Origin: JANPLG01 sp964609085
GTDB taxonomy: Bacteria; Armatimonadota; SYMT01
DNA length: 64,000 bases
NCBI GenBank assembly: GCA_964609085.1
Contig: CAZSRZ010000011.1
Location: forward strand, 5,757 to 69,756
Reading direction: 5' to 3'
Below, piece after piece: positions 48,358 through 57,660 of this stretch. Positions within the stretch are counted from its first letter, which is position 1; each line of letters begins with the position of its first letter. The translations under genes and the position numbers were made by a program. Below the pieces are notes generated by a model. It was not told the origin of the DNA and did no database searches. It saw only the letters and a program-made list of their open reading frames with translations.

Positions 48358-50130
48358 GTGGCGTTGCTGCTTGGTTTCCTGATCACCGCGGTTCTCATGC
48401 CGGGCCTGATCGCCGCCGCGTGGCGCATGGGCTGGGTCGCACGTCCGCGCTCCGATCGCTGGCATCGCCGGCCGACGGCGCTGATGGGCGGCATCCCCAT
48501 GCTGGTCGGAATCTGCCTGGCGGGCATGTCAGCGGGGCTCGAGCGGCCCGGCTGGGCGCTGCTGGGGGGTGGATTCGTGATGTTCCTGGTCGGCGTCATC
48601 GACGACCGGATCCTCGAGCTGAATCCGCCGCAGAAGCTGGTGGCGCAGGGTCTGGTCGCGTTTTATCTGGTGAGCGAAGGATACGTACCCACGGGGCTCC
48701 CGTTCTGGATCGGCGCGCCGCTGGCATTCCTGTGGCTTGTCGGCATCACCAACGCGATCAACCTGCTGGACAACATGGACGGTCTGGCCGCAGGCGTCAC
48801 CGCTCTCATCGCGCTGACGCTGGCGGTGCTGCATGGGTTGGACTCGTCGTCCGGCCTGCTTTGCATGGCGGTAGCCGGGGCCTGCCTTGCCTTCTTGATC
48901 TACAATCTCCATCCCGCGCGCGTCTTCATGGGTGACTGCGGCAGCATGCTGCTGGGCACTCTGGTGGGGGGGCTGGGACTGAGCCTCCTGTCCGAGCGGT
49001 CGGCCGTCGCTACGGCACTCGCGCTCCCGCTGGTTGTGTTCGTGGTGCCACTCTGGGAGACGCTGCTGGTGGTGTTCGCGCGGGCCCGCGCCGGGCGACC
49101 GGTGCTGCCCGGGGCAATCGACCACGCCTCGCACCGCTTTGTTCTCGGCGGGATGACCGAACGCCAGGCGGTGGCGGCTCATCTCGCCATCGGCCTGGCC
49201 GGGGGAACCCTGGGACTTGCGTGGTCACGCATGCCGGCGGCGGCGGCCGCGGGTGCCGCGGCCGCCCTGGTTGCCGTGCTGGGGGTTGCGTCGCGCCACC
49301 TCCTGCGACAGCCAGTGTATGAGCAGCCGCGACGGCAGCCGGAACCGTTCTTCACTGTCAGTCAGGCAGTTCCCTGGCAGCGGTCACTGCAGGATGCCGT
49401 GATCGACGCGGGCATCGCCGCCTTCTCATTCACGGCCGCGCACTGGCTGCGGATGGAATGCACTCTCCCGCCGTCGTTCGCGGAAGAGATCGTGCGGGCC
49501 CTGCCGGTGGTGATCGTCTGTCGCGTCTCCGGGCTGTTCCTCTGCCGCGCCTATCAGCGCCGCCCCGGTGATCCGGCGGCCGCGGTCCCGCTCAAGGCAG
49601 CGCTGGGAAGTCTGATCGGCTCGACGGCGCAGGCGATCCTGATCAGCGTCCTTTTTGGGTTCCTCAACCTTTCTCGCGCCGCCCTGATCATCGACGGCAT
49701 GCTCTTTCTCTTGCTTGCGGTGCTCGTGCGATCGCTCGGTCCCGTGTTTGGCTACCTGCAGACCGGCCTCGGGAAGCGGTCAGGGCTGCGGGTGCTTGTC
49801 CTCGGGGCCGGCGCCGAGGCCTTCGAGTGGACGGTGCGGCTGCGGCATCCGCTGGCCGGACTGCGGTCGGAACTTGTGGGCATTCTGGCGGACGACTCGG
49901 AGACGATTCAGGGCGACGTAAATGGGGTTCCGGTGGCGCACGGCATGCACATGCTGGAGGAGGTGATGGCGCGGCACCAGGTGCAGTGCTGCCTCCTGGG
50001 TGTACACGCGGAATCCTCTGCCGGGATGGCCATCCTGGAGCGCTGCCGGGCAGCCGGGGTGGTCGTCAGCTCGAGCCCCGGCGAGTCGCCGACTGCTGCC
50101 CCCGGCGAGCCGGCGGCGGCGGCCGGGTAG
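48358..50130 (+). CDS. UDP-sugar-1-phosphate transferase (MraY/WecA/TagO-type) fused to a CapD/FlaA1-type N-terminal domain
   Basis: A 590-residue membrane protein starting with GTG. Residues about 1-310 are a polyprenyl-phosphate phosphotransferase: GVIDDR, ITNAINLLDNMDGLAAGVTALI in parts, FMGDCGSMLLGTLVGG (usually MGDSGS) and IDHASHRFVLGGM. This should load the first sugar phosphate on undecaprenyl phosphate. Residues about 370-480 are four more membrane helices, and 500-580 are a Rossmann-like part (LRVLVLGAGAEAFEWTV, ILADDSETIQGDVNGVPVAHG) that resembles the N-terminal CoA-binding-like domain of WbpM/CapD/FlaA1 nucleotide-sugar dehydratases, without the catalytic SDR domain. The fusion is unusual. 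Confidence 0.87.
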   Translation: MALLLGFLITAVLMPGLIAAAWRMGWVARPRSDRWHRRPTALMGGIPMLVGICLAGMSAGLERPGWALLGGGFVMFLVGVIDDRILELNPPQKLVAQGLVAFYLVSEGYVPTGLPFWIGAPLAFLWLVGITNAINLLDNMDGLAAGVTALIALTLAVLHGLDSSSGLLCMAVAGACLAFLIYNLHPARVFMGDCGSMLLGTLVGGLGLSLLSERSAVATALALPLVVFVVPLWETLLVVFARARAGRPVLPGAIDHASHRFVLGGMTERQAVAAHLAIGLAGGTLGLAWSRMPAAAAAGAAAALVAVLGVASRHLLRQPVYEQPRRQPEPFFTVSQAVPWQRSLQDAVIDAGIAAFSFTAAHWLRMECTLPPSFAEEIVRALPVVIVCRVSGLFLCRAYQRRPGDPAAAVPLKAALGSLIGSTAQAILISVLFGFLNLSRAALIIDGMLFLLLAVLVRSLGPVFGYLQTGLGKRSGLRVLVLGAGAEAFEWTVRLRHPLAGLRSELVGILADDSETIQGDVNGVPVAHGMHMLEEVMARHQVQCCLLGVHAESSAGMAILERCRAAGVVVSSSPGESPTAAPGEPAAAAG

Positions 50131-50139
50131 CTCCTGCCG

Positions 50140-51444
50140 ATGGCACACGAGAACCGCGCTCGCGGGCCGCGGTGGCTCTGGCTGCTGGGGGGACTTCTGG
50201 TGGTCCTCGTGGGAGTGGCGCTGCCGGACGCGCCGGAGTGGCGCCTGGGCCGCGCCTTCGGCATCTTCGCCGGTGCCCTGCTGTTCGCGCTCACGGCCCT
50301 GCTCCGGGAAGCGGACCCCGGCCCGGCGCTGCGCGCGGCGGCGTTTCGTCCGCCAGGAGTGCTCGCGCTTGTGTTCGTCGGATGGGTGTTCCTTTCGGCG
50401 GCCCAGTCGCCGCTGCCGGAGGTGAGTCGCCTCGACGCGCTGCGGCATGCGGGAGGGGTGTTGGTCTTCCTGGCGCTGGCGCACGGGCTGCACCGGCGCT
50501 CCGAGTTGCTGGCGGTCACCGGCTGGCTGACGGCCGCAGGGGCCGTCGGTGCGCTGGCTGCATTCGTGCTCTACAGCACCGGTGTGGCCGACCATCCGGA
50601 ACTTCGGCTCTCGGGTGCCTTCCGGAACGAGCAGCTTCTGGGGGCATTCCTGGCCGTTCTGCTGCCCGTCGCTACCGCCCGCATCCTCTGCTTTGGGGAA
50701 ACATTCGAGCGGATCGCGGGTCAGGTCGCCGCGGTGACCATCCTCTCCGCTGTTGTCGCTTCGCGGAATCGGTCGAGCTGGTTCGGCGGGTTGGCCGGGC
50801 TGGGTGTTCTCGGGGCACTGCATTGGGGCTGGCAGGGAGAGCGGCTCCCGGTAGGGCGCCGGGTGATAGTCCCTGCCATCGTCGTCCTCGTGTGCGTGTC
50901 CCTCTTCTGGTACGCGTCCCGCAGCGGCGAACAGGTTGCCGGGCGGGCCGCCAGCCTCTTGCGACCGGATACGGACGCCTCGGTGCGGTGGCGGGGCGGG
51001 ATGTGGGACAAGTCGCTCCGGATGGTGCGGGATCGGCCCTGGCTGGGCTTTGGACCCGGCACCTTCAGCTACATGCAGCCCCTCTACCATCACCCCCTGG
51101 TTGCTTCCCGGGATCAGGCGGATATCGCAGCCACCGGGCCAAACCTCAATGAGAGCGCACACAACACCTACTTGCAGCTTGCGGCCGATCTTGGACTACC
51201 GGGGCTCCTGCTCTACCTGGGCATCCCGGTCGCCATCGCAGTCCGCGTTGTTCGCCGATGGCGAAGCGTGCCCAGCAACACGCGGCGACTGCTCGCGGCC
51301 GGCAGCCTGGGGGGGATCGCCGCGCACCTGGTCTCGGCCATCGGCAGCCCCGCGTGGGAGTTTCCAGAGTGCTCTCTGTTCGCCTGGGCGGTGATGGGGG
51401 TGGCGGCAGCAGCTCTCAATCCGCCGACGAAGGCGGAGAACTGA
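50140..51444 (+). CDS. O-antigen ligase/Wzy_C-type polymerase
   Basis: A 434-residue protein with about ten membrane helices. The large periplasmic loop contains SVRWRGGMWDKSLRMVRDRPWLGFGPGTFSYMQP in parts and the WaaL/Wzy_C signature ESAHNTYLQLAADLGLPGLLLYLGIPVAIAV in parts. Members join or polymerise lipid-linked repeat units in the periplasm. It starts 9 bp after the phosphotransferase stop and probably completes the polysaccharide unit. Confidence 0.9.
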   Translation: MAHENRARGPRWLWLLGGLLVVLVGVALPDAPEWRLGRAFGIFAGALLFALTALLREADPGPALRAAAFRPPGVLALVFVGWVFLSAAQSPLPEVSRLDALRHAGGVLVFLALAHGLHRRSELLAVTGWLTAAGAVGALAAFVLYSTGVADHPELRLSGAFRNEQLLGAFLAVLLPVATARILCFGETFERIAGQVAAVTILSAVVASRNRSSWFGGLAGLGVLGALHWGWQGERLPVGRRVIVPAIVVLVCVSLFWYASRSGEQVAGRAASLLRPDTDASVRWRGGMWDKSLRMVRDRPWLGFGPGTFSYMQPLYHHPLVASRDQADIAATGPNLNESAHNTYLQLAADLGLPGLLLYLGIPVAIAVRVVRRWRSVPSNTRRLLAAGSLGGIAAHLVSAIGSPAWEFPECSLFAWAVMGVAAAALNPPTKAEN

Positions 51445-51526
51445 TGGACAGGCCCCGGGCGGCGCATACTACACTAGGTATTGCCCGCGTGCTGCAGTGA
51501 TTGCGGATGCGGCGGAGGACCTCCCG

Positions 51527-52162
51527 ATGAAGACGAACGCTCGCTCGGTCAATCCAAGCGGCCCCTCGACGCGGATCACTGCGGGCGTCGTTGCCGTGCT
51601 GGCCCTCGCGGGCGCATTCCAGGCCGCGTTCGCTCGCCAACCCGGCACCCGCGCGCGGGCCGCGGCTACCCAGGCGGACTACGGCGGAGGGAGCTCTGGG
51701 GACAGCACAGGGACCATCGTCGGAATCGTCGCCGGCGGCGGCCTGCTCGCCGCGGCAAGCTCCGGCGCCTTCGCGGGCGCCGCGGCCGTGATCCTCGCGG
51801 AACGATTCGATCCTCTGCCCCCGTCTCGAAGTTCGATCACCGCCATCCGCCTCGTCCCAGGGAATGCCACCCTGCAGGCCGGGCGCTCGCGCAGTTTCTT
51901 CCTGGAAGGCCGCTCACGAGACGACGGCAAGTGGTACTCGCTCACCGTCAGACCGGAGACCAGCATCGACGTGCGGGACGGCGAGGGGTGCCTGTTGAAA
52001 CAAGACGGCAGCCGGAACACCTTCCTGGTTCCCCTCACCGCGCCGCGGAGCTGCGACGGCAAGACCTTCCTCCTTGCGGGTACCTTCGCACCGGTCGGCG
52101 AGGAGCCCAAGTCCGCCACCGCGAGGGTCAGGGTCGTCGTCCCGGAATCCGCGGGAAACTGA
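51527..52162 (+). CDS. Secreted protein of unknown function in the polysaccharide locus
   Basis: The ATG at 51527 has GGAGGA upstream and a signal peptide (ITAGVVAVLALAGAFQAAFA), giving 211 residues. A glycine/alanine-rich stretch (GGSSGDSTGTIVGIVAGGGLLAAASSG in parts) forms a second hydrophobic segment of the kind often seen in exported Planctomycetota and Armatimonadota proteins. The C-terminal 120 residues look like an Ig-type beta-sandwich (VPGNATLQAGRSRSFFLEG, TARVRVVVPES). I did not recognise a family. It lies between the polymerase and the CpsB-type gene. Confidence 0.68.
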   Translation: MKTNARSVNPSGPSTRITAGVVAVLALAGAFQAAFARQPGTRARAAATQADYGGGSSGDSTGTIVGIVAGGGLLAAASSGAFAGAAAVILAERFDPLPPSRSSITAIRLVPGNATLQAGRSRSFFLEGRSRDDGKWYSLTVRPETSIDVRDGEGCLLKQDGSRNTFLVPLTAPRSCDGKTFLLAGTFAPVGEEPKSATARVRVVVPESAGN

Positions 52163-52174
52163 CTGCCGGCCGGC

Positions 52175-52936
52175 GTGATTGACCTTCACTGCCACATCCT
52201 CCCAGGGGTGGATGACGGCCCGGAGGACTGGGGTACTTCCCTCGAGTTGATGCGCAGTGCGGCGGCACAGGGGGTAAGACGCCTGGTGGCCACGCCCCAT
52301 CGTTCCGGGCTTCCGGGCGAGACATCGCGAATCCGCGAACTGGTGGTCGAAGCGAACGAGCGCGCCGCTGCCGTCGATCTGCGGCTCGAGATTCTGCCGG
52401 GGCAGGAGATCGTCCTGACTCCGGGGTTGGTGAAGGAACTCGATGCAGGGGAGGCGCTCACCCTTGGTTCCTCGCGCACGATCTTGCTGGAGACGAGCCG
52501 TCTGCCCGATCCGCAGTACCTACTGGGCGTGCTCTTTGGCCTGCAGGCGCGTGGATATCGCATCCTGTTGGCGCACCCCGAACGCGCGGGGATGCCCGAA
52601 GGGCTGCTGCGCGAACTGCTCCACCGCGGATGCGGCCTGCAGATCAACGCCGGGAGCCTGCTGGGCGACTTCGGCACGCGCATCCGCCGAGAAGCCGAAG
52701 AGCTGCTGCGGCGGGGTTGGGCCACCTGTCTTGCGTCGGACGCGCACTCCCCCACCGCACGCCCCCACCGTCTGCTCGAGGCGCGGCAGGCTTGCGACCG
52801 ACTGCTCGGGGGCCGGGATGGAGTGCGGCTGACCGAGACCCTGCCCGCACTCATCCTCTGCGACGAACGCCTGCCCGAACCGGATCTGCTGCTGACTCCC
52901 CGCCCATGGTTGGCCCGGCTGCTGGGGCGTCGCTGA
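52175..52936 (+). CDS. CpsB/YwqE-type PHP tyrosine-protein phosphatase
   Basis: A 253-residue protein with a GTG start. The N terminus IDLHCHILPGVDDGP is the metal-binding signature of the CpsB/YwqE PHP family; further ligands are in VRRLVATPHRSG, GQEIVLTPG, ILLAHPERAG and CLASDAHSPTARPHRL. Known members dephosphorylate the tyrosine kinase that controls capsule or exopolysaccharide chain length. No BY-kinase gene is present in this window, so that partner would be elsewhere. It closes the polysaccharide locus. Confidence 0.91.
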   Translation: MIDLHCHILPGVDDGPEDWGTSLELMRSAAAQGVRRLVATPHRSGLPGETSRIRELVVEANERAAAVDLRLEILPGQEIVLTPGLVKELDAGEALTLGSSRTILLETSRLPDPQYLLGVLFGLQARGYRILLAHPERAGMPEGLLRELLHRGCGLQINAGSLLGDFGTRIRREAEELLRRGWATCLASDAHSPTARPHRLLEARQACDRLLGGRDGVRLTETLPALILCDERLPEPDLLLTPRPWLARLLGRR

Positions 52937-53208
52937 CTCCGCCCGATCAATCCGGGTCTGAGAAAGGGAAGAATACCCGCGAGAGCGGCGAATGGAACAA
53001 CCGTGGGCTCGCGCTCGCCTAAGGGGAAACTAAACGCAGGCGTCGATCGCCCCACTCGGCCACGGACTCAACCAAACGCCTAGATTCGTGAAACCTGCAG
53101 CCACAGGCCCACTCTACTAGATTCTTACTCCGGGTTCGCGCGGCAAGCCGGCCCGAGGGGTCTCAGCACGGCGTCGACAGGGTGCGACGCGGAGATGCCA
53201 GACGCACG
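52937..53208. other. Non-coding region between CpsB-type gene and PPC-domain gene
   Basis: About 270 bp with no credible gene and no clear hairpin terminator or promoter box that I could pick out; it presumably carries the promoter for the PPC-DUF1549-DUF1501 unit. Confidence 0.4.
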
Positions 53209-55011
53209 ATGAGCGCGAGCAGATTCAGGATCCAGGCCCTCGCAGTGGGGCTCTTGCTAATGGGCGCGTCGGCAGCGCATGCGCAGGGAGTGATACCAGA
53301 CGCGCCGACGATCAATGATGTGCTGCCGCCGTCTGCCCAACGTGGGACGACCGCGGAAATCGTATTGAACGGGCAGAAGCTGAACGGCACCCTGCAGCTC
53401 CTCTGCCGATTCTCCGCCTACCCGACGCTCGCCCCGCCGGTCGAGCGCGGGATTCGCGGCGAGGTCGTCAACGCCTCCGAGGCCCAGATCCGTGCCCGGC
53501 TGATCATCAGCGCCGAGACCCCGCCCGGGCTGCACGAGATCCGTGCTCTCACCGCACAGGGAATCACCGCGCCGGTCTACTTCTACGTCAGCCAGTACGC
53601 GCAGGTTTCCGAGACTGAGCCGAACACCGGGCCGGCACAGGCCAACACGATCCAACTCCCCGCCACCATCGCCGGCCAGATCAATGGCGGAGAGGATCAG
53701 GACACATTTGCCTTCCAGGCCCGAGCCGGCGAAACGTTGATCTTCGACGTCGAGGGCTTCAAGCGCTATGCCCCGGCCCAGAATCAGCAGGATGGCATCA
53801 GCTACCTGGATCCGTTCCTGCTCCTGCGCGACGCCGGCGGCAACGAGTTGGCGTTCGACGACGACAGCGAACGCCTGGATGCCTTCCTTGCCTACAAGTT
53901 CACCGCGGACGGCAAGTACACGATCACCCTTCGGGACACCCTCTACCGGGGACGAGGCGACTTCCACTACCGCCTCACCATTGGCCCGCGCCCGACCATC
54001 ACCGCGATCTTCCCTCCGGGCGGCACGCGCGGCACCCGTCAGGTGTCCACCGTCTTCGGCTACAACCTGAACTCGACGGGCGCTACCTCCCTCCGCATGG
54101 CGATCCCGCTGGGGGAATCTGCCGGCGTTCAGGAGTTCCGCGTTTCCACCGCCGGCGGCATCAGCAACGCCTTCCCGGTAGTGGCCAGCGCGGAGCTTGA
54201 GGTGCCGGAGACCGAGCCGAACAACCGCATCCAGGATGCGACGCTGGTGACCGTCCCGTTCGTCGGCAGCGGCAAGTTTGACTCCACCGAAGATGTGGAC
54301 GGATATCGCTTCCAGGCACAGGGAGGCCAGCTCCTCATCATCGAGAGCATGGCGGCCCGCTTGGGGAGCCGCGTGGATACCTACCTCCTGCTCACAAACC
54401 GGAGCGGCACGGTGATCGCGCGCGATGACGACGGAGGCGGGGGACAGGACGCCCGCATCGAGGTGACGGTCCCGCAGACAGACGAGTACTGCGTCTTCGT
54501 GCGCAACCAGGCAAAGAGCGGTGCGGGCCCCGAGTTTTATTACCGACTCACCGTGCGGCCGCGGCAGCCGGGCTACGCCCCGGTGTTCAAGCAGGAAGGC
54601 GTCGATCGGCAGGGGCGCCCCGTCAAAATTCCGGTGGACGGGATCTCCGTGCCGGCGGGTGGAAACATCGAATTCGATGTGGACCTGAACCGGCGCGAAG
54701 GGCAGACCGGCCCGGTGACCATCTCGCTGAGCCTGCCGCCCGATCTGAAGGGGCTGGTGCTCGAGCAAATCACGCGCACCAATCCCAAGGGCGGGCCCGT
54801 GACGCCCACCAACCCTGACGTGAAGACGACGATCGACAAGAACCCCACATTCAAGGACGGAACGGGAACGGTGACCTTGCGGCTGACGGCGGACGAAAAG
54901 ATCGATCCCAAGGTCTACCTGAACACCTACCTGAAGCTGACGGGGATGGTCGGTGGACAGCCCTATTCGGTCAACAAGCCTCTGTGGCTGACGATCTCGC
55001 CTAAGAGCTAG
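53209..55011 (+). CDS. Secreted protein with repeated PPC (pre-peptidase C-terminal) domains
   Basis: The ATG at 53209 gives 600 residues with a signal peptide (RIQALAVGLLLMGASAAHAQ); an upstream GTG at 53182 is possible. It opens with an IPT/TIG-like module (PTINDVLPPSAQRGTTAEIVLNG), then two PPC domains marked by ETEPNTGPAQAN and ETEPNNRIQDAT, each with DxDxxxF-type strands (GEDQDTFAFQA; VDGYRFQA) and FDDDSERLD. Such proteins are part of the planctomycete extracellular DUF1549/DUF1501 sets. It lies 17 bp upstream of the DUF1549/1553 gene, in one unit. Confidence 0.84.
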   Translation: MSASRFRIQALAVGLLLMGASAAHAQGVIPDAPTINDVLPPSAQRGTTAEIVLNGQKLNGTLQLLCRFSAYPTLAPPVERGIRGEVVNASEAQIRARLIISAETPPGLHEIRALTAQGITAPVYFYVSQYAQVSETEPNTGPAQANTIQLPATIAGQINGGEDQDTFAFQARAGETLIFDVEGFKRYAPAQNQQDGISYLDPFLLLRDAGGNELAFDDDSERLDAFLAYKFTADGKYTITLRDTLYRGRGDFHYRLTIGPRPTITAIFPPGGTRGTRQVSTVFGYNLNSTGATSLRMAIPLGESAGVQEFRVSTAGGISNAFPVVASAELEVPETEPNNRIQDATLVTVPFVGSGKFDSTEDVDGYRFQAQGGQLLIIESMAARLGSRVDTYLLLTNRSGTVIARDDDGGGGQDARIEVTVPQTDEYCVFVRNQAKSGAGPEFYYRLTVRPRQPGYAPVFKQEGVDRQGRPVKIPVDGISVPAGGNIEFDVDLNRREGQTGPVTISLSLPPDLKGLVLEQITRTNPKGGPVTPTNPDVKTTIDKNPTFKDGTGTVTLRLTADEKIDPKVYLNTYLKLTGMVGGQPYSVNKPLWLTISPKS

Positions 55012-55028
55012 GCTTTCGGAGCGGATTC

Positions 55029-57581
55029 ATGCAAGTGACGGCAACAGATTTCCAGCGGACCCTCCGGGGCGTGGGCGCGGCCATCGGCACAGCGGCGCTG
55101 TTCGCGGCGGCCATCACACACGCCGCTGCGGCCCCGGCAAAGCCGGCGGCCAAGGCCCCGCCGAAGGCCGGTCCCAGCACTGCGGGGCTGCTGAAGCTGA
55201 GCGTCGTGCCGGAGAAGATCACGCTGAGCGGGCGCGACAGCAGTTCGCAGTTCCTTGTATTCGGCCACTACGCGGGCGGGCGCAGGGAAGACCTCACCGC
55301 GATTGCCCAGGTCGCCCGCGTCGGCATGGGAATCCAGGTGAAGGGCAACCGCGTGACGGCCATCAACAACGGCCAGAACCAGGTGGTCGCCACCGTCGGA
55401 GCGCTGAAGGGCGTGATGAACGTGATCACCCAGGACACGAATCAGACCCCCGAGTGGAGCTTCGCCAACGAGATCGTGCCGATCTTTACCAAGACGGGCT
55501 GCAACAGCGGCGGGTGCCACGGATCGCCCTCCGGCCGCGGCGGATTCCGGCTTTCCCTCTTTGGTTACGAGCCGGACTACGACTTCGACATGATCACGAA
55601 GGATCGAAACGGCTCACGGGTCAACAAGCAGACGCCCAGCCTTTCCTCGGTGCTGACGAAACCTTCCAACAAAGTTCCCCACGGCGGCGGGGCACGCTTC
55701 AAGGAAGGCAGCGAGTTCTACACTCGGATCCTGGACTGGCTCCGCGCGGGGGCACCCAAGCAGCCGGAATTCGACCCTCGCTTGAAGTCGATCTCGATCT
55801 ACCCGACTGATTGGACCCTCGATACGAAGGGAGACGAGCAGCAGATCCTCGTTCTCGCGACCCGAGACGACGGCACCACCCAGGACGTGACCCGCTACGC
55901 CCGCTTCACCACGCAGGATGACCAGGTGGTGGAAGTGGACGAGGACGGCCGGATGACTGCGGTCGGCATGGGCGAGACGTCGATCATGATCCGCTACCTT
56001 GGCGGCGTCGGCATCGTCAGGCTGAACGTGCCGCGGCCGGCTGTGCCGGAGACGGCCTATGCCGGATTCAAGCCCGCGAACTACATCGACGAAGCCGTGC
56101 TGGCCAAGCTCAAGGAAGTCCGGATCACGCCGTCTGAGCTGGCATCGGATGCCGAGTTCCTCCGCCGGGCCTACATCGACACCTGCGGCATCACGCCCAC
56201 GGTCGAAGAGGCGAGGGCCTTCCTGGATGACACGTCTCCAGACAAGCGAACCCGTCTGGTTAACCAGTTGCTCAACCGACCGGAGTTCATCGACTACTGG
56301 ACACTGAAGTGGTCTGACCTGCTGCGGAACAACGGCCAGGTGAAGCAGGACAAGGGCCAGCAGGTGTTCTACCGCTGGATCAAGGAGAGCATCCGTCAGA
56401 ACAAGCCGTACGATCAGTTCGTGCGGGAATTGGTGACCGCCAGCGGCAGCCCCTTCCGTCTGGGCCCCGTGAACTGGTACCGGCTGCCGGATGATGAACT
56501 CAACGGCGCAGACTATCCGCTCTTCCTCGCCAGCCAGACTTCGCAGGTGTTCCTTGGGGTGCGGATCGACTGTGCCCGGTGCCACAACCATCCCTTCGAG
56601 GCATGGTCGCAGATGGACTATTACCAGTTCGCGGCCTTCTTCGGTCGCACGCGGAACAAGCCGGGTCCGGACCAGAACGAGCGTGTGATCTATGCTGCCG
56701 CGGAAGGAGAGGTGTTCCACCCCCGCAAGCCGCGCGGCAGTGCGGGCTCCCTCATCCAGCCGAAGTTCCTGGGCGGCGACGTGGCTACTTTTGGTGGGGA
56801 CGAAGATCGGCGGGAGAAGCTGGCGCGATGGATCACCTCGCCGTCCAACTACTGGTTCAAGCGCTCCATCGCGAACCGGCTGTGGAACAACTTCCTTGGG
56901 CGGGGTATCGTGAGCCCCGTCGACGACTACCGGCTGACCAATCCGGCCGCAAACGTGCGGCTGCTGGACGTGATGGCCGAAAAGGTCGTCGAATACAAGT
57001 GGGACCTGAAGCAGGTGATGCGCGACATCCTCACCTCCCGCACCTACCAGACCACATCGACTCCGAACAAGCTGAACGTCGCCGACAAGATGTACGCCTC
57101 GCATGCGCTGCCCCGGCGGATCTACGCTGAGGTGCTGTTGGATACCGTGTGCTACGTCACGGGCGTCAACGATAAGTTCGGCCCCTACGAGTACGGCCGG
57201 AGGGCGATCTCGATTCCGGACAACCGCGTCAACGGCGGCGGCTTCCTGGACCTTTTCGGCCGCGCCCCTCGTTCGGTCGCGTGCGAATGCGAACGTCCGG
57301 AAGATACCAACGTGGCCATGGTGTTGAACCTGCTGAACGGGCAGACCGTCAACAACAAGATCAGCGCCGGCAATGGCAGAGTCGCTCTGGCGCTCCAGGC
57401 GAAGAAGCCGGTCCCCCAGATGATCGAGGAATTCTACCTGGCGGCCCTCAGTCGGAGGCCGACGGAAAAAGAAGCGACAGCCGCCACGAAGCTTGTCACC
57501 GCCGCGCCCAGTGTTAAGGAAGGCGCGGAAGACCTGATGTGGAGCCTCTTGAACATGCGCGAGTTCCTCTTCAACCACTAG
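55029..57581 (+). CDS. DUF1549/DUF1553 protein with Ig-like N-terminal domain
   Basis: An 850-residue protein with a signal peptide (IGTAALFAAAITHAAAAPA) and a BIG_2-like N terminus (LSVVPEKITLSGRDSSSQF, VKGNRVTAINNGQNQVVATVG in parts). Next come the paired cysteines TGCNSGGCHGSPSG (Cx4CH), DUF1549 (EFLRRAYIDTCGITPTVEEARAFLDD in parts; WSDLLRNNGQ) and DUF1553 (LARWITSPSNYWFKRSIANRLWNNFLGRGI in parts). Unlike the copy at 13150-15531 it has no N-terminal cytochrome domain. It is secreted; its activity is unknown, and it pairs with the DUF1501 gene 79 bp downstream. Confidence 0.92.
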   Translation: MQVTATDFQRTLRGVGAAIGTAALFAAAITHAAAAPAKPAAKAPPKAGPSTAGLLKLSVVPEKITLSGRDSSSQFLVFGHYAGGRREDLTAIAQVARVGMGIQVKGNRVTAINNGQNQVVATVGALKGVMNVITQDTNQTPEWSFANEIVPIFTKTGCNSGGCHGSPSGRGGFRLSLFGYEPDYDFDMITKDRNGSRVNKQTPSLSSVLTKPSNKVPHGGGARFKEGSEFYTRILDWLRAGAPKQPEFDPRLKSISIYPTDWTLDTKGDEQQILVLATRDDGTTQDVTRYARFTTQDDQVVEVDEDGRMTAVGMGETSIMIRYLGGVGIVRLNVPRPAVPETAYAGFKPANYIDEAVLAKLKEVRITPSELASDAEFLRRAYIDTCGITPTVEEARAFLDDTSPDKRTRLVNQLLNRPEFIDYWTLKWSDLLRNNGQVKQDKGQQVFYRWIKESIRQNKPYDQFVRELVTASGSPFRLGPVNWYRLPDDELNGADYPLFLASQTSQVFLGVRIDCARCHNHPFEAWSQMDYYQFAAFFGRTRNKPGPDQNERVIYAAAEGEVFHPRKPRGSAGSLIQPKFLGGDVATFGGDEDRREKLARWITSPSNYWFKRSIANRLWNNFLGRGIVSPVDDYRLTNPAANVRLLDVMAEKVVEYKWDLKQVMRDILTSRTYQTTSTPNKLNVADKMYASHALPRRIYAEVLLDTVCYVTGVNDKFGPYEYGRRAISIPDNRVNGGGFLDLFGRAPRSVACECERPEDTNVAMVLNLLNGQTVNNKISAGNGRVALALQAKKPVPQMIEEFYLAALSRRPTEKEATAATKLVTAAPSVKEGAEDLMWSLLNMREFLFNH

Positions 57582-57660
57582 GAACAATCGGCAGCAACGA
57601 CGAACAATCCCCCAAGCGACGCTGCATCCATCGCCATCCGGTGGGCAGCACCAAGGAGAC

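Noticed and set aside
49780..51162. 460-codon minus-strand frame opposite the polymerase gene
   Set aside because: Antisense frame with Gln/Arg/Pro-rich content and no domain.
53257..54768. 503-codon minus-strand frame opposite the PPC-domain gene
   Set aside because: Antisense shadow with no motif.
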